From Phylloscopus collybita (taxonomy: Eukaryota; Chordata; Aves; Passeriformes; Phylloscopidae): DNA of 64,000 nucleotides. Positions 1-11,653 of the stretch are shown here, piece by piece; position 1 is the first letter of the stretch; every line of letters starts with the position of its first letter. Location: positions 14,835,501 through 14,899,500 of the forward strand of contig JAJNNQ010000130.1 in assembly GCA_027886175.1 (NCBI GenBank), written 5' to 3'. A program made the translations under genes and the position numbers. Under the pieces are notes generated by a model. The model made no database searches. It worked only from the letters and a program-made list of their open reading frames with translations, and had not been told where the DNA came from.

Positions 1-380
1 GTTTTTTTGGTTTTTTCTGTAATGGTTTTATTTTGTGCTTGTAAATTTTAAAGAACTTGAGAGGTATACGATGGTTAGGAGATTTCAAAAGAATGTTTGC
101 ATGTAAACCTAAATATAAATATTTTAAAGTGAAAGTGCACTACTGTATTCTGCATTACAGGCATTGCTGAAAAATATTCTTACAGCTCTGTTCCCATGAG
201 TGCTGATATTTGCCAAGATAACCTGATCACACATCTACCAGAGGAGAGGAGATACCTCAAACGGAATCTCTGGCACTCATTTTAACACCTTCAGAAACAT
301 AACCCTGTTCTACCCACAGACACAGGGAGATTTGCCGAATCTCTTGACTCCTTGTGAAGTACAAGGATAACAGATTCCTG

Positions 381-428
381 ATTTGTTGTTTTTTGGGTTT
401 TGTTGGTTTTTTTTGGTTTTTTTTTTTC
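381..428. repeat. T/G-rich low-complexity tract
   Basis: Runs of T broken by GG or GGG. Very similar T-run/GG tracts recur near 29126-29202, 38795-38872, 56656-56695 and 61079-61125, so this is a recurrent simple-sequence style in the window and not a unique element. Confidence 0.7.
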
Positions 429-1049
429 CCCCTTAGATTGTAACAGTGAGTTACAATACATTACAGTAAATACATTTTTGTTTGTAGATGCCAATAACTT
501 CTAAACAATGCCACCATTGTGAAGGCCTGCCCTCCACACTGCAGTGCCTGGAGTGGCTTTCCTTTCGAGGAAACCGCTCCCAATTATCTGTCCCCCTAAT
601 GAGCATTCCTTATTTCTGAGAAGCTGTAACCTAGAGGCTGAGGTTGTATTGTTATGACAGCACAACTGTGTATTGATGTCAAGCTTGTAGGTCCCTTATC
701 AGTTGTCCGCCCCAGCGCATTCAGTCTAGGACAAACATCATTGAGGCGACTCCATTTACAAGAAGTCCCTGTAGTGCTCAGAAATCCCAGATGCTATCAG
801 GGAGTATCGATGGCCAGGGGTATAGAGTGACAAAGTGAAACCTCAGAGCCCCATGTGCCTCTGTGGGGCCGAGGCCTGAACTCCCTCCGCGCGCAGCAGG
901 GCCTGCTGGCCATGGCTGCAAGTGCTGTGCCGAGGCCTTTACCTGTCCTGAAACTTCCCCGTCATTCCTGAACTAAATTAACCCTTCTCTTGAAAGATGA
1001 GCTTCCAGCTCTAAACTGTGCTTGGCTACCGTGGCACAGATGGGTTCCT

Positions 1050-1098
1050 TGGGGTCTTTAAGGCCCCTTCCAAGCCCAAAACATCCTGTGATGCTGTG
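1050..1098 (+). repeat. CR1 LINE 3'-tail fragment
   Basis: A degraded copy of the CR1 3' end in sense orientation. It shows the characteristic 'gg-tcttta-agg-ccccttcca-gccca' series followed by a diverged 'tctgtgat' terminal motif. Only about 50 bp is recognisable, so the subfamily cannot be told. Confidence 0.6.
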
Positions 1099-3760
1099 GC
1101 CAAGGCCCTTTCAGCCAGGCATCATTGGTAACCATGCTGTATCCAGCACACAGATACAACTCTGCAAGTAAGACTGTGTTGAATACCATGCTGAAAGTAC
1201 ATTTTTGCATTTCCCCAGAATATTTTCTCATCTGTGAGGAAAAACAGGTTAAAGCTCCCAGGCATTTTGTGAAATAATGTTGCAAAATTTTATTTGTTTG
1301 GTCTCCTTTTTTTTTTTTTTTAGTGTTTTGACTTAAAGGAGTTTATAGTATAAATCCCTTTAAATATAGCATAAAAGTACATTTCAAAATGAAAAGTGAC
1401 TTTGAAAGAGAATTTCTGAATCATCTGAAGCCATCTGAAAAAATGACTTGTGACATCTTGAAAAGAAGGTATTTCTACTTTTTTATTCTAAATATAGGAC
1501 TGTTGTAGCTAATAGTTTCAGGTAGGAGAAAACCTTGACTCTGAATGACATCAAGGTATCCTCTGTTCCTGACAGAGGACTAAAATATTTATTCCTCACT
1601 GCCTTTAGCTGCATGAATTTACATACATCATATGCTGTACTACACTGGGTTTATAAGGCTGATAAAAATGATGTATGAGGATTGCATTACATTTTGAAAA
1701 GGCTGCATTTGGAGGGGGGGGGAAAAGCACACAGAAGGAGAAGGAGACAAAAAGGAAGTCATTATCTGTGAATACAGGCCCAGATTTGGCAAACAAAGCT
1801 CAGCCCAGAAAAAACATGTACTGCTGCCTATACAGAAGCATGTGGCTTAATGGGGCTCATGTGGGCATTAGGCTGGCTTGGCAAGGAACGCCGCCAGAAG
1901 ATTGAAACTGGAGCAAAACAGGAGGCAGATATAAATCAACTTCAAAAGTGGAGTTGAAAGAAATACTAAAGAAAGAAGTGTTTGTTATATACAGAATTTA
2001 AACCTAGCACCGGGGAAGTGGTCCCTTTTATCGCTGGTACATGTCACTCTACACTCACAAGTGTTTCAGAGGGCATGGAAACCCCCAGAACCGCACGTAA
2101 AAGTCAAATATTCCATCCCAAGTGAGGAACAAAAAAAATGATGAGTTAACTTAGCTTGCTAGCAGATATACATTCAGTTATTACACAGGTTTTCCACACG
2201 ATCACTGCTGCGCTGGGATGTGCCAGCTGGAGTACCTGAACTCACACCAGTGGGGATGTCCATCCATTCCCACCCCTCCGAGCAGCCCCCACAAGTTTCC
2301 TGAGGGAAAGCCTGGAGTCAGTGGCTCTCTTGGAGAACTCTCTTGGCAGGGCTCTGGCTCTGACTATTTGCATCTGCGTTTGTGTGGGTGTGAGACGGAA
2401 CATGCGGGGTTCCCAACGCCGTGGGGCGGGATGCTGTCCAGCACTCCCCTGACAATTTCTCGGCTGGGAACAATAGTGCTTTATGCGTGCAGGGGCTGAC
2501 ACAGGACACGGGAAGAGGCAGCCAGGAGGAGAGCAGCTGCAGCTCCTGCTGCTGCTGTCCAGCCCAATTCCACCCTCTGCTCTGCAGCCCAGCACAGGCA
2601 AATGGAGCCCCCAAGCCACCGCTAGAGCTGGATGGGCTTTGCTTGTGCCCCATACCTATGAAGGACAGGCTGCTGTGCTCCATGGATTGGCATTCAGTGC
2701 ATCTCCGTTTTCTTCCTGGCACCTTGTGTTATTGGGATGGCAGCAGAGGGAGGTGATTTGCAAGCACAGGAGACTCCTGCAGTGTTTTAGTACTGTGCCC
2801 TATTGCCTCTGCTTTGCTGGCTATAACCGGCGAGTGACAGCTGCATTTAAATGTAAATCAATAGGGCTTTTCTTTAAGATAGTCACAGCTGGCAGGTTTT
2901 TCTCCTCTAGGCTTTTTCTGGCATTAAAATAAAATGTCACTAAGTGTCACTACCTGAGAACTAATGAGTGCCTGCAGTCCCCTCTTTCCAGGAGGAAGAG
3001 GACGTGCTAAAGGGACGTCCCAGCAAAGCCATCTTGAAGGTCTCATTTTCCTTCCAGCCACACGACTCCAGTGGAAATTCATGCTAAACATGAATATTCA
3101 ACTTCTCTCATTCTTTAATATCATTTGTGTGTTTTGGCTGCTCTGGAAACCTTGGGAACTGCAATCAAATGTGTTGCAAAATCTGTCTGTGCCTCCCTGC
3201 CTCAATGGAAGCGTGCAAGAAGGAACACGACTGCCTGCCCCCATGGCTGCAGCGCTGCCTGGCAGGTGGAGACTTGTGGCCTCACCTCCATCTCCCGGGT
3301 TCTTGTGTGGCTCAGGCTCCAGACTGAGGCGTTGCTGCTTCTCTTCTGAGAAGTGCAACAGCTACCACAGGAGCTGGGGAAAGTGGCTTGTGTGGAAAAA
3401 TGCTGATGACTCATTTTTTGAGAGTATTAACTAGCTAGCCTGCATTTCTCAGCCCTGAGCATCTCTGGAATTGACTCCTCTGGCTATGCTTCCCAAAGGT
3501 CTCTCTGAGGCTGCTCTGGCTGGACTCAGGTGGGGGCATGGCTGAACCTGTCTCTCTGGTTTGAAACAAGGGATGACAGGGCAAGGTATAGGAAACACAG
3601 CAAGGCGTAAATGGCAAAGAATAAATAGACAGGGAGGTGTGAAATCTGTCTCAGTCTGAAAAAAATCCCAAAGAGTGGCCCTCATAAATGTGGTGGTAAA
3701 GCCACATTTACTCAGGTGTCACTTAACTGTCACCATTTCACTCCTCCTTACACAAAATCC

Positions 3761-3944
<184 letters not shown>

Positions 3945-6900
3945 CCTACACATATCCAGCATATCAGCAGCTCTCAGCTGCAATTCCCTGAAGTCGGTGT
4001 GGGCTGCCGGGGGCAGGGCTCGGGACGGAGGGAATTGAGCGCCACTGATTCAATTAGCCTCCTGTGACTCATGGCTCAGAGAAGTGCCAGGAATTGATGG
4101 GCTTGGGAAAGTACTTTTTTTTTTTTTTTTTTCTAATCAGGAAGGAGCAAATCCCAGGAAGTCCAGCAGAGCATGTGAACATCAAAGAATCCAAGAGAGC
4201 CAGGCCAGCCAAATCCCAGTACTGTGGAGGCGAGCTCAAGCTGCCTAGCAGGACACAGTGGAACCAAGAAAACCTCATGTTATTTTCAACATCTGCATAA
4301 TCCAGTAAGACAATGAATTATTTGTCACCTAGTTGCAGAGAGATGATTTGAAGGTTGAGGTCTGCGAAGTTGCTGGCAAGCTTACAGCTTTCCAATTTGC
4401 TTTTTCTTTTTAAGGATGTGGCTTCAAATATTGAAGGAACATGTGAAAAACAAAAGCATCTGAATAAATACAGCTCTTATTTTTCTTATTTTAATAAAAC
4501 TGTTCTATTTTGCAAGTCATAGACAAAGCATCAATTATTTGTCTGTTGTCAGTGCAATGTTTAGTTGAATTGCAGTAGATTTTATTATTTCCAGGCTAAG
4601 GATATTCTTTTCTTTGGCTATCAATGAACACCTCTCTAACTGCAACAGAAGCTATGGGTCTTGTATTCATGCTGCAGAAGACAAAATAATGAAGAAGTCA
4701 TTATCAGAAATTATTATTTTTGTACCTACAGCTATTCTCTCATAATTAGGTTCATCACTTTCTGTAGTTCCCCCAGAGAAGCAAAATCAACTGTTGTAGG
4801 CCTGAGAAAGAAGGAAGGGAAAAAATACAGAGTAAGACTGATTTACAAAGATGAGTAGCATAGAAAAATAAATACTGCCAGTGTATATTACAGAGCAGGA
4901 AGTTTTGATGTGGTGGTGGTGATGAATTTCTTTCTTCCTAAGTGTTTTAGCTGAGGTCAAAGGTAGGGCAGAATATATTAAGTGAGCACAAAAAAGTGAG
5001 CTCTCAAGTGGTCTGCTCCACTCTTTGGCTTCATCGTGTGCATTAGTTGGTTTAGAAGGTGACAATTGGAGAGAAGTCCAAATCCATGAGTATAGCAATA
5101 GTCAAAATAATAAAGACACCACCAGCAACAATTTCACCAAGCAGCACTGTAATTTCAGAGCATTCATTTTCCCCAGGTATTCCGACAACTTGTTTTGAGA
5201 TCATTAAGAGGTAAGGCTGAGGTTATCTGTGGTAATGAATGAATCTGAGGAAAAAAAGTAAATACAATAAACCCAACAGACTGGAACAGCAAAGCTGTCT
5301 TAGTGAGAAAGAGGGCAACAGCTGTGAAGGTAAAAAGTGTTCATTTCCCTTTGGTTTAAATTGACTTTTTTCTGTTAAGAAGTAGAATATGATCCTGTTT
5401 TTTTGTGTCCTCATAAAGATTACAGAATAATTAGGGCTGTGAAAAGGAGACCTGTCAATCTTGAGATAATTTCTGTTTCCAGTAACTACAGTATGAAATT
5501 GACGAGCATAAAAAACAATGACTGTCACCCAGAATGGAGATGAGAGCAATTCTGTTGTCCTTCAATTGGCACTGGGGTAAAAATGACACCCAGGGTGAGC
5601 CATGCAGTTGAATCCTCCTCATCTTCCCCTCTACATCAGATCCAGAAACATCCACCTGCATTCCTGATTTTACAACTGCTATTTCCCCGATAGACACACT
5701 CCTTGTCCCTGTTGCTGACAGACCTCACTTGTACGTATTCTCATTAACATCAGGGCAAACATAGGCCAAATACCTATCAGTCCAAAACCAGCTTTAAAGC
5801 TGATTTTTGTTGAGGCAGTTGCATCTATTCAGTTGCAACACAAATTCCCAAAGATTTGCAGTAAATCTTAGTGTCTGCAGCTGTATTTTTAGCTGTTGTG
5901 AGGACCAGCGGGTTTATGAATGGAAAACATTAATAAAACAGGTTGGGTTGACCTCATTCAGAAGCCAGAATGGGCCCTCACTGTCTCTGCTGCTTGATTT
6001 GTTGCACACTCAGTCATAAGCTCGAGTCTGAGTCCTTGGATGACTCCAAACGCAGCAGCCCGTGTTTGACAAATTTGGATATATCAAACGTGACACGACT
6101 AAATGAGACAATGAGACAGCTACATCTGCACGGATGGAAAACCATGGCAGTGACCATGCTGAAGGGCACAGGAGGGATCAGCGCACAGTGGGCTTCAGGG
6201 TGCCACAGCCACACCAAAGAGGGAACACGGCTTTGATGGGCTGCCAGCAGCTGAGTGGGGCATTCTCCGTCCAGCAGACGTGGCAGCTGGCATTTCACAT
6301 CATCCTGGTGCCATACCAGGTTCTGACTACTGCCTGCTACTGCTTAACTCTACTGTTGATTATGTTGGACAAACAGAAGCCAGGAGTGTAAATCGAGAGT
6401 GTGGCTAAGTACGAGACATGAGTGGAAGCAAATATTCTTCAAAAGGCTCTTAGACATTGCTAAATTTATTAACTTACTCCTTAGGTTTTCCTGCCAGAAT
6501 AATATTTGGCTAAAAAGGATTGTCCTTTAAGTTACTGGATGAATGCAGCATGGCAATATCAGTTTTGAAAAGCCTTTTGAAGAGCAGCCCACTACTTTTT
6601 CAGTTGTGCAGCCATGGCTTTCTTGTTTATTTTCCAGGCTGCACTTAATCTGTGTGTCATTCAACTTTATGCCATAATAATTAGTATTGCTTGCTAACAA
6701 AACCCATTATTAGGAGGAAGTGGGATCAAAGGGATGATATGGAATTAGTAGCCTGGAGAGCAGCATTATCTTCCTTGCAGAGATCATGAGAGCAGAGCCT
6801 GATCACATCCTCTCTTTCGACCACTATGCCCACATCTGAATTTTTTGCTTAACTTTTCACAGAAGACACCTCAGAGAGTGTGAGCAATTCCTGAAATGGG

Positions 6901-7351
6901 ACCCAGTTGGAGTTTTCTGAATGTCTCTACTCTTAATGCAACCCCAAGAGCATCCTTGTCCCAATTTTGAAGGTGGACAGCAGAGTATGGCTCAGAAGTC
7001 ACAAAAAAGCAGGACTAGAAGTTCTGAAGTACAAAGAATAATAAATTAAATTATATGACTGCTTGGCCCAGAAGCTGTTAATTAAGACAAGGCTATGCAG
7101 ACTGTTTAGCAAATTTAGGTATGTGGGAAATAAATCAAATGGAACAAGATGATTAAGGCTGAAGGAGCTCAGCAATCTGGAAGAGTAGAAGAAATAATCA
7201 GACCTGTACTGAAGGTATGTGCTCTTGAAGGTAAAAGGAAATAACAAAAATGCTCTTCTGATGATCCTTAAAGAATGTTTTTAAAATTTCAATTAAACAA
7301 GCTACAAAAAGGGGAAAAAAAGCCACAAACAACAAGAAAAGCCATTGTATC

Positions 7352-7354
<3 letters not shown>
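3945..7354. other. Non-coding DNA, no gene recognised
   Basis: AT-rich unique-looking sequence. It contains a T18 run (4115-4132) and a pair of 13-bp inverted repeats (6436-6448 and 6571-6583). Short frames on both strands have no recognisable domains. No CR1 or LTR copy was recognised here. Confidence 0.55.

Positions 7355-7403
<49 letters not shown>
7355..7403 (+). repeat. Pure poly(A) tract, 49 bp
   Basis: An uninterrupted run of 49 A. I looked upstream for a retrocopied gene and downstream for a target-site duplication and found neither. An expanded mononucleotide tract is therefore more likely than a processed pseudogene tail, but an old retrocopy with an unrecognised source is not excluded. 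Confidence 0.9.
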
Positions 7404-7408
<5 letters not shown>

Positions 7409-9460
7409 AAGCCCATAGAATTGCTGGAATTCAAGGTAAAGTGCAGTGACAGGAGCCTTAAATTCTCTAGAAACCACTAAAATTCTTTCAGTATGATCTA
7501 GGAAGGAGAAAATTTCCTTTACAAGTGGAACAAAGATTCATTTCCTGAAGGAAGGAGACCTTATAACACGCAAGGAGAATTAGAGTGGCTTCAAGGAAGA
7601 GAAATCATGCATTTCTGCTTGTGATAACAAAGTTGAGCAGAATACTGAGCAGCAGCCAATGCTTTTCATGAGGTTAAAACATTTTTGCAATGTCATTCTG
7701 TCTCAGAAGTAATTCAGAAGCAACACATTATTTGTACTATTGTTCAATTTTTCAAAGTACTAAAATTATGAAAAAAAATTGTCACACATTATATATATAT
7801 GAACAAAAGAATGAGATGGAAAGAAAGGTAACATTTTAGCTTGTGCCAAGTACTGCCAGCAAAAATAGAGGATCCTTGAGATTCTAATTATCCTTGTTAT
7901 TCTAAATTCCAAATCATTTTGATACAGATGCAGAACGGCGAATGACTTGTGAAGCTACATTTAAAAATAAATTCTAACAAAAATAAACCAGCAGAGCCAG
8001 ATAAACCTCAAGTTACCTGAAGGAGTGCTGGGGGTTGCAAAACTTGTCCTGCCCAGGCCAGTGGCTGTAGATCTCCTCCCTCCAGACCCTGTGTGGGCTG
8101 TAGTCAGTGGGAGTCTCACATGTGGCAGTGCACCATGGACATCTGTGATTACTTGATGTGATTTTGTGATGGAAAACATGGATGTTCAGCTGTTATTCAG
8201 ATGCCATTATCTTATTTTTGCTTTACAGAGAGCACTTAATAGCAAAAATTTAATGCCTCAATTTCTTCTTTTTTTTTTATTCTGTAAAAATAATACATAA
8301 TTAGGTGGTGTCCTCAAATTTTCGTTCTAATCTCCTTTTGGACATATTTAACCTCTAATTTTCCATCCACTGACTAGTTTAATGTATCTAATAGGAGTTG
8401 GCAGATTTTTGACTGACATTTTCCAAGTGAATTCAGTCTTTCACAGCAGGAAGAGTGTTGGTACTTTTGGAACAGGCGAAGGACAGCAGGTAAGGTGCAG
8501 GGACTGCCAACAGAAGGGTTTCCTGCCAGACAGAGCAGAGAATAGGAGGGAAGTGAAGAGAATCATGTTTGCTAGCAATGATCCTTCTATTTCCAGCAGT
8601 GGAGAAACTGGGCCACTGTCTTCAAACCTTTACAAGGTCAGTGCCAGCACTCAGCTGGGTGGCCAAGAGACTGATCTCCTTCACCTCATCCCACCCAGCA
8701 TCTGTTTGCCTTGGCATCTGCAACCAGTGAATCATTAAGGTCTGAAAAGCCCTCTAAGACCCTCCAGCCCAGATGTTGTTCACCCACAAATTCTGCAGCA
8801 GCAGAGCACAGGCAGAGACTCCAAGAGCTTGGAGCTCTCCTTGTTTGCTACAGTGGGTTAGTTTTTATACTCCTTGGATATAATACAATGAGATATTATT
8901 CACTTGGTAGATATCATCTGGGCCTACAGTAAAATCTGTCACCTGTTGTAGATTCACATGTTTGCAAGGTGACTGCTTCGCTTCCCTCCTGGAGGCTACT
9001 GCTTCATCCCAAGGTCACTGCAGCTCCCTCAGAACATCTCCTCTGCCTATTTAATTATACCATTTTTTACCCTCTTTTCAGAAAGGAGTTGCTTCATTGT
9101 GGCTCTTTTGCTTCACAGGGAAATTACACTTCAATAATGGATGAGTCCCAAGATAAGAAGCACAGAGAGTTTTGACCATAAATTCAGGCAGATAGGCAAA
9201 TCTCAACTCAGAAGAACATTTAGCATTTTTCAATGGTTCTGGCAGAAGAATTCCTCAGATGCAAAAGGCTACCTAGTAACAATAACTTTCCCTTATGACT
9301 TTCCTTAATGGAAAGCTGCAGCAAAGGGCTATTCTAACCTCTACATATTTGTATCCATTTACTTAGAGTTTAAATAGAAGAGAAACTGCAAATCAAGAAC
9401 AAACTCTTATGATACCAACCCATACTCAACCACACACTACTCAACTGAATGAAGACAAAT
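7404..9460. other. Non-coding flank of the provirus
   Basis: Unique-looking AT-rich DNA up to the retroviral insertion site. Apart from a CR1 fragment at 8729-8790 I recognise nothing. None of the short frames resembles a known exon. Confidence 0.55.
8729..8790 (-). repeat. CR1 LINE 3'-tail fragment (antisense)
   Basis: Begins 'gaatcattaaggt' and continues 'ctctaagaccctccagccc', the reverse complement of a CR1 3' end of the variant with a '-cctta-atgattc-' tail. It is diverged and short. Beyond about 8790 the resemblance fades. Confidence 0.55.
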
Positions 9461-9461
9461 A

Positions 9462-9465
9462 TTTA
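9462..9465 (+). repeat. Target-site duplication, left copy (TTTA)
   Basis: TTTA lies directly before the TG of the 5' LTR, and the same four bases follow the CA of the 3' LTR at 19096-19099. A 4-bp duplication is usual for gammaretroviral (class I) integrases. An A on the outer or LTR side makes a 5-bp reading (ATTTA) possible, but TG...CA ends favour 4 bp. Confidence 0.8.
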
Positions 9466-10167
9466 TGAGACATAGATTTTAAAAAATATAGAATTTTAAA
9501 AAAATTAAGATTTTAGTTAGAAATAAACCTTATAGTTGTCGAAGTTAATTAAGAGCTTTGTAGTCAGCTAAGGAAAACTAAACTTAAGTTAACTTTTTCC
9601 AAATAACTGATTGCTTGTCAACCTTATGTTTGCTTAGCTGTGCTTGAAACAATAAATAGAGAACCTGATAAATAAGTTTAAAGACACAAGACAATTACAG
9701 AGACTCCCCAATCCCGAAACTTATTAAAAGTCACTGTACCTAAAGAAATAGAAATTCTACCAACAATCATTTGTCACCATTTGCATTAAAAAAGTAGAAA
9801 GTTCAAAGCGATGAAGAGTCATTTTACTTCCTCACTTTAAACCCACTCCTCTTAAATGAGACCACCAACCCATTTCAAAAGACAAACTACGCATGCTTAA
9901 TTGGTTTTTTGCTAATTACCATACAAAGCAGAAAATAAGATGTACCAAAGTGATAAATATGTATTTGTAATTTAGATATTCAACAGTTTTGTAAATAAAA
10001 TAGCTTTGTGATTTTCTGTAAGGTGCAGTATGCCTTTAAAGAACTATCCCACATGCTGCCCAGCGCTGCAATAAACATACACTTTCTAACTTCAAACTGT
10101 TAAAAAGTTTTTGTCCGTCTCAGTTAGATATCAGTATTAGATCGATATTCCTATTTTTAATAAATCA
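9466..10167 (+). repeat. 5' long terminal repeat (702 bp)
   Basis: Starts TGAGACATAG and ends TAAATCA, giving canonical TG...CA ends. It aligns with 18394-19095 without gaps at an offset of 8,928 bp. An AATAAA polyadenylation signal lies at 10070-10075, and AT-rich TATA-like sequence around 9950-10000 could position the U3 promoter, but I cannot fix the R borders. At each of the six sites that differ between the LTRs this copy has G (9683, 9903, 9939, 9975, 10041, 10127). Confidence 0.97.
10070..10075 (+). promoter_or_regulatory. Polyadenylation signal in 5' LTR
   Basis: AATAAA in the downstream third of the LTR, at the position expected for the end of R. The equivalent hexamer in the 3' LTR (18998-19003) would have served the genomic transcript. 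An earlier AATAAA-containing stretch near 9650 is a weaker alternative. Confidence 0.6.
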
Positions 10168-10170
10168 TTT

Positions 10171-10188
10171 TGGCGACCGCGGCAGGAC
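10171..10188 (+). promoter_or_regulatory. Primer binding site, tRNA-Arg type
   Basis: TGGCGACCGCGGCAGGAC begins 3 bp after the CA end of the 5' LTR, the normal retroviral spacing. The TGG start is the complement of a tRNA CCA end. Its complement fits the acceptor and T-arm 3' strand of a tRNA-Arg (UCG-type), judged from memory of vertebrate tRNA-Arg sequences. The exact isoacceptor should be treated as provisional. This site shows no obvious G-to-A damage. Confidence 0.8.
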
Positions 10189-11653
10189 TTCTGCTCTTTC
10201 TGGCCGTGGGGCCAGTGGAGTCCACGAGACTCCTCTGGGCCCGCCCGGAATTTTCTAAGAGAAGACTCCTGCGATCCTGCTGTCCACCCGAGGATAGACC
10301 AGAGCTTGCTAGAACTACAGACAAAAAGTATGTTTATAATCAAAAAGAGGTACCTGTGATACGGGCAGTTAGTAAGACGCAGGGGACGCCCTGCGCATAA
10401 CGTGTGCCTGTCTGGGTTGTTCCGCGGAACCTGGTATTACTGGTTTGCTAGTTTAGTAAGTTGTGCCCCAAAGTGAAAAAGAGGCTGTAGCTGCAGTAAA
10501 AGCTGCCTGTACCGTTCTAGTTTGGAGCGTAGTGGCTCCAATTGTAATTTGTGGAGTCGGCCGTAGAAACTAAAATCGCACGTGCGCACAGAGTGTGTGT
10601 ATTGTAGTTTTGTAGTTTTATTAGTTTTTGTTTAATTTGTAAAAAATTAGTAGTGCACCGTGTGTATTGTGAGTTTGTGAAGGTTTGTGTGTAAGTGCTT
10701 AGTTTATTTGTTTTTAAAGTGTGTTAGTTATGCTTTGTGAACAAAGCTAGAAGCTTAGTGTGTTAAAAGTTGTCAGGGGATTTTGAAATCCCTGTCTGAC
10801 TGGCTGAGAGACAAAAGAAACAAAATACCTTCCTAGAAAAGTAAAAAATTTTAAAGTGCTTGCATTGTGAAATAATTAAGTAGTATATGAATGTGTGTAT
10901 TTGAAAAAGAGCATGTTAGCAACAGAGTTTTGACTAGCTTTGTTGTACAAAAGAAGTAATTGTGTGTTTAAGTTGTTTATTTTGTGTGTAAAAAAGCAAG
11001 CTGTGTGAGAAGAGCTTGTGATAAGAGTAGCAATTTGTTTTTGTCTCCCCAGCAACTAGTTAGAGAAATTAAATTTCACAGTCTCAAGTTAACAAGAAAT
11101 CTGTGTTGTGTTTTGATTGAAAAACATAAAGACTTTTAGAAGAGCTGTTTTAAAACTTTTGATCAAGTGTGTTTGAAGTATTTTAGACCCTTTTGTTTTG
11201 TTAGTTTAAAAGCTGCTGGTGCTCAAAGACACAGCACCAGCAGAAGGAGTTGTAAGAGCTTCCCCCTGTTTTTTTTCCTTGTGTAGTGAACGTTGCAGCC
11301 AAACCTATAACTACATGTTTTTGTTTACCAACAGGTATAGCTACACCCTAGAAATAACATTAACTTTTTCGCTAACACCTTGCTTTTATTCCTTTGCTTG
11401 CTAACAAAATTGTAAGAACAAAAAGTGCAAGAACTGAGAGCCTGGTGTAAAAAAATTCCCCTGCCTGAGGGGGGTCATTTGTCGTAACCTATGAATTATG
11501 TTTTGTTGTGTAGCTAGCCGAGAGCCGTGAATTAAACAAGTCAAGTAGAGAGCACCGAAAAAGACTTGTAAATCTTGCTGTTTAAAGAAAAAAAGCTACC
11601 CAAGATACATATTTTGTTAATAACTGGTTAGGTAACACACGATAGTAGTAAGC
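10189..11653 (+). other. Long proviral 5' leader (packaging region)
   Basis: About 1,465 nt between the primer binding site and the gag frame, much longer than the roughly 0.5 kb usual in simple gammaretroviruses. It is T/G-rich, with many GTGT and TTAG motifs, and keeps many GG dinucleotides that are rare further downstream. It would carry the splice donor and packaging signal. One strong hairpin is visible at 10772-10800. The short open frames here (for example 11219-11404) resemble nothing I know. A captured or rearranged segment inside the leader is possible. Confidence 0.65.
10772..10800 (+). other. Stem-loop in proviral leader
   Basis: GTCAG (10772-10776) pairs with CTGAC (10796-10800) and GGGATTT (10777-10783) pairs with AAATCCC (10786-10792), with a TGT bulge on the 3' side. 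The 12-bp stem lies in the leader, where retroviral dimerisation and packaging hairpins are found. That role is inferred from position only. Confidence 0.55.

Larger units (their letters stand above)
1..3760. other. Non-coding DNA, no gene recognised
   Basis: Unique-looking, AT-rich DNA with a GC-richer patch near 2200-2750. The open frames here are short, overlap on both strands and match no protein family I recognise. It holds a T/G-rich low-complexity tract (381-428), a T15 run (1307-1321), a short G-run near 1713-1722 and a CR1 tail (1050-1098). I saw no convincing splice-flanked exon, promoter or RNA gene. Confidence 0.6.
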
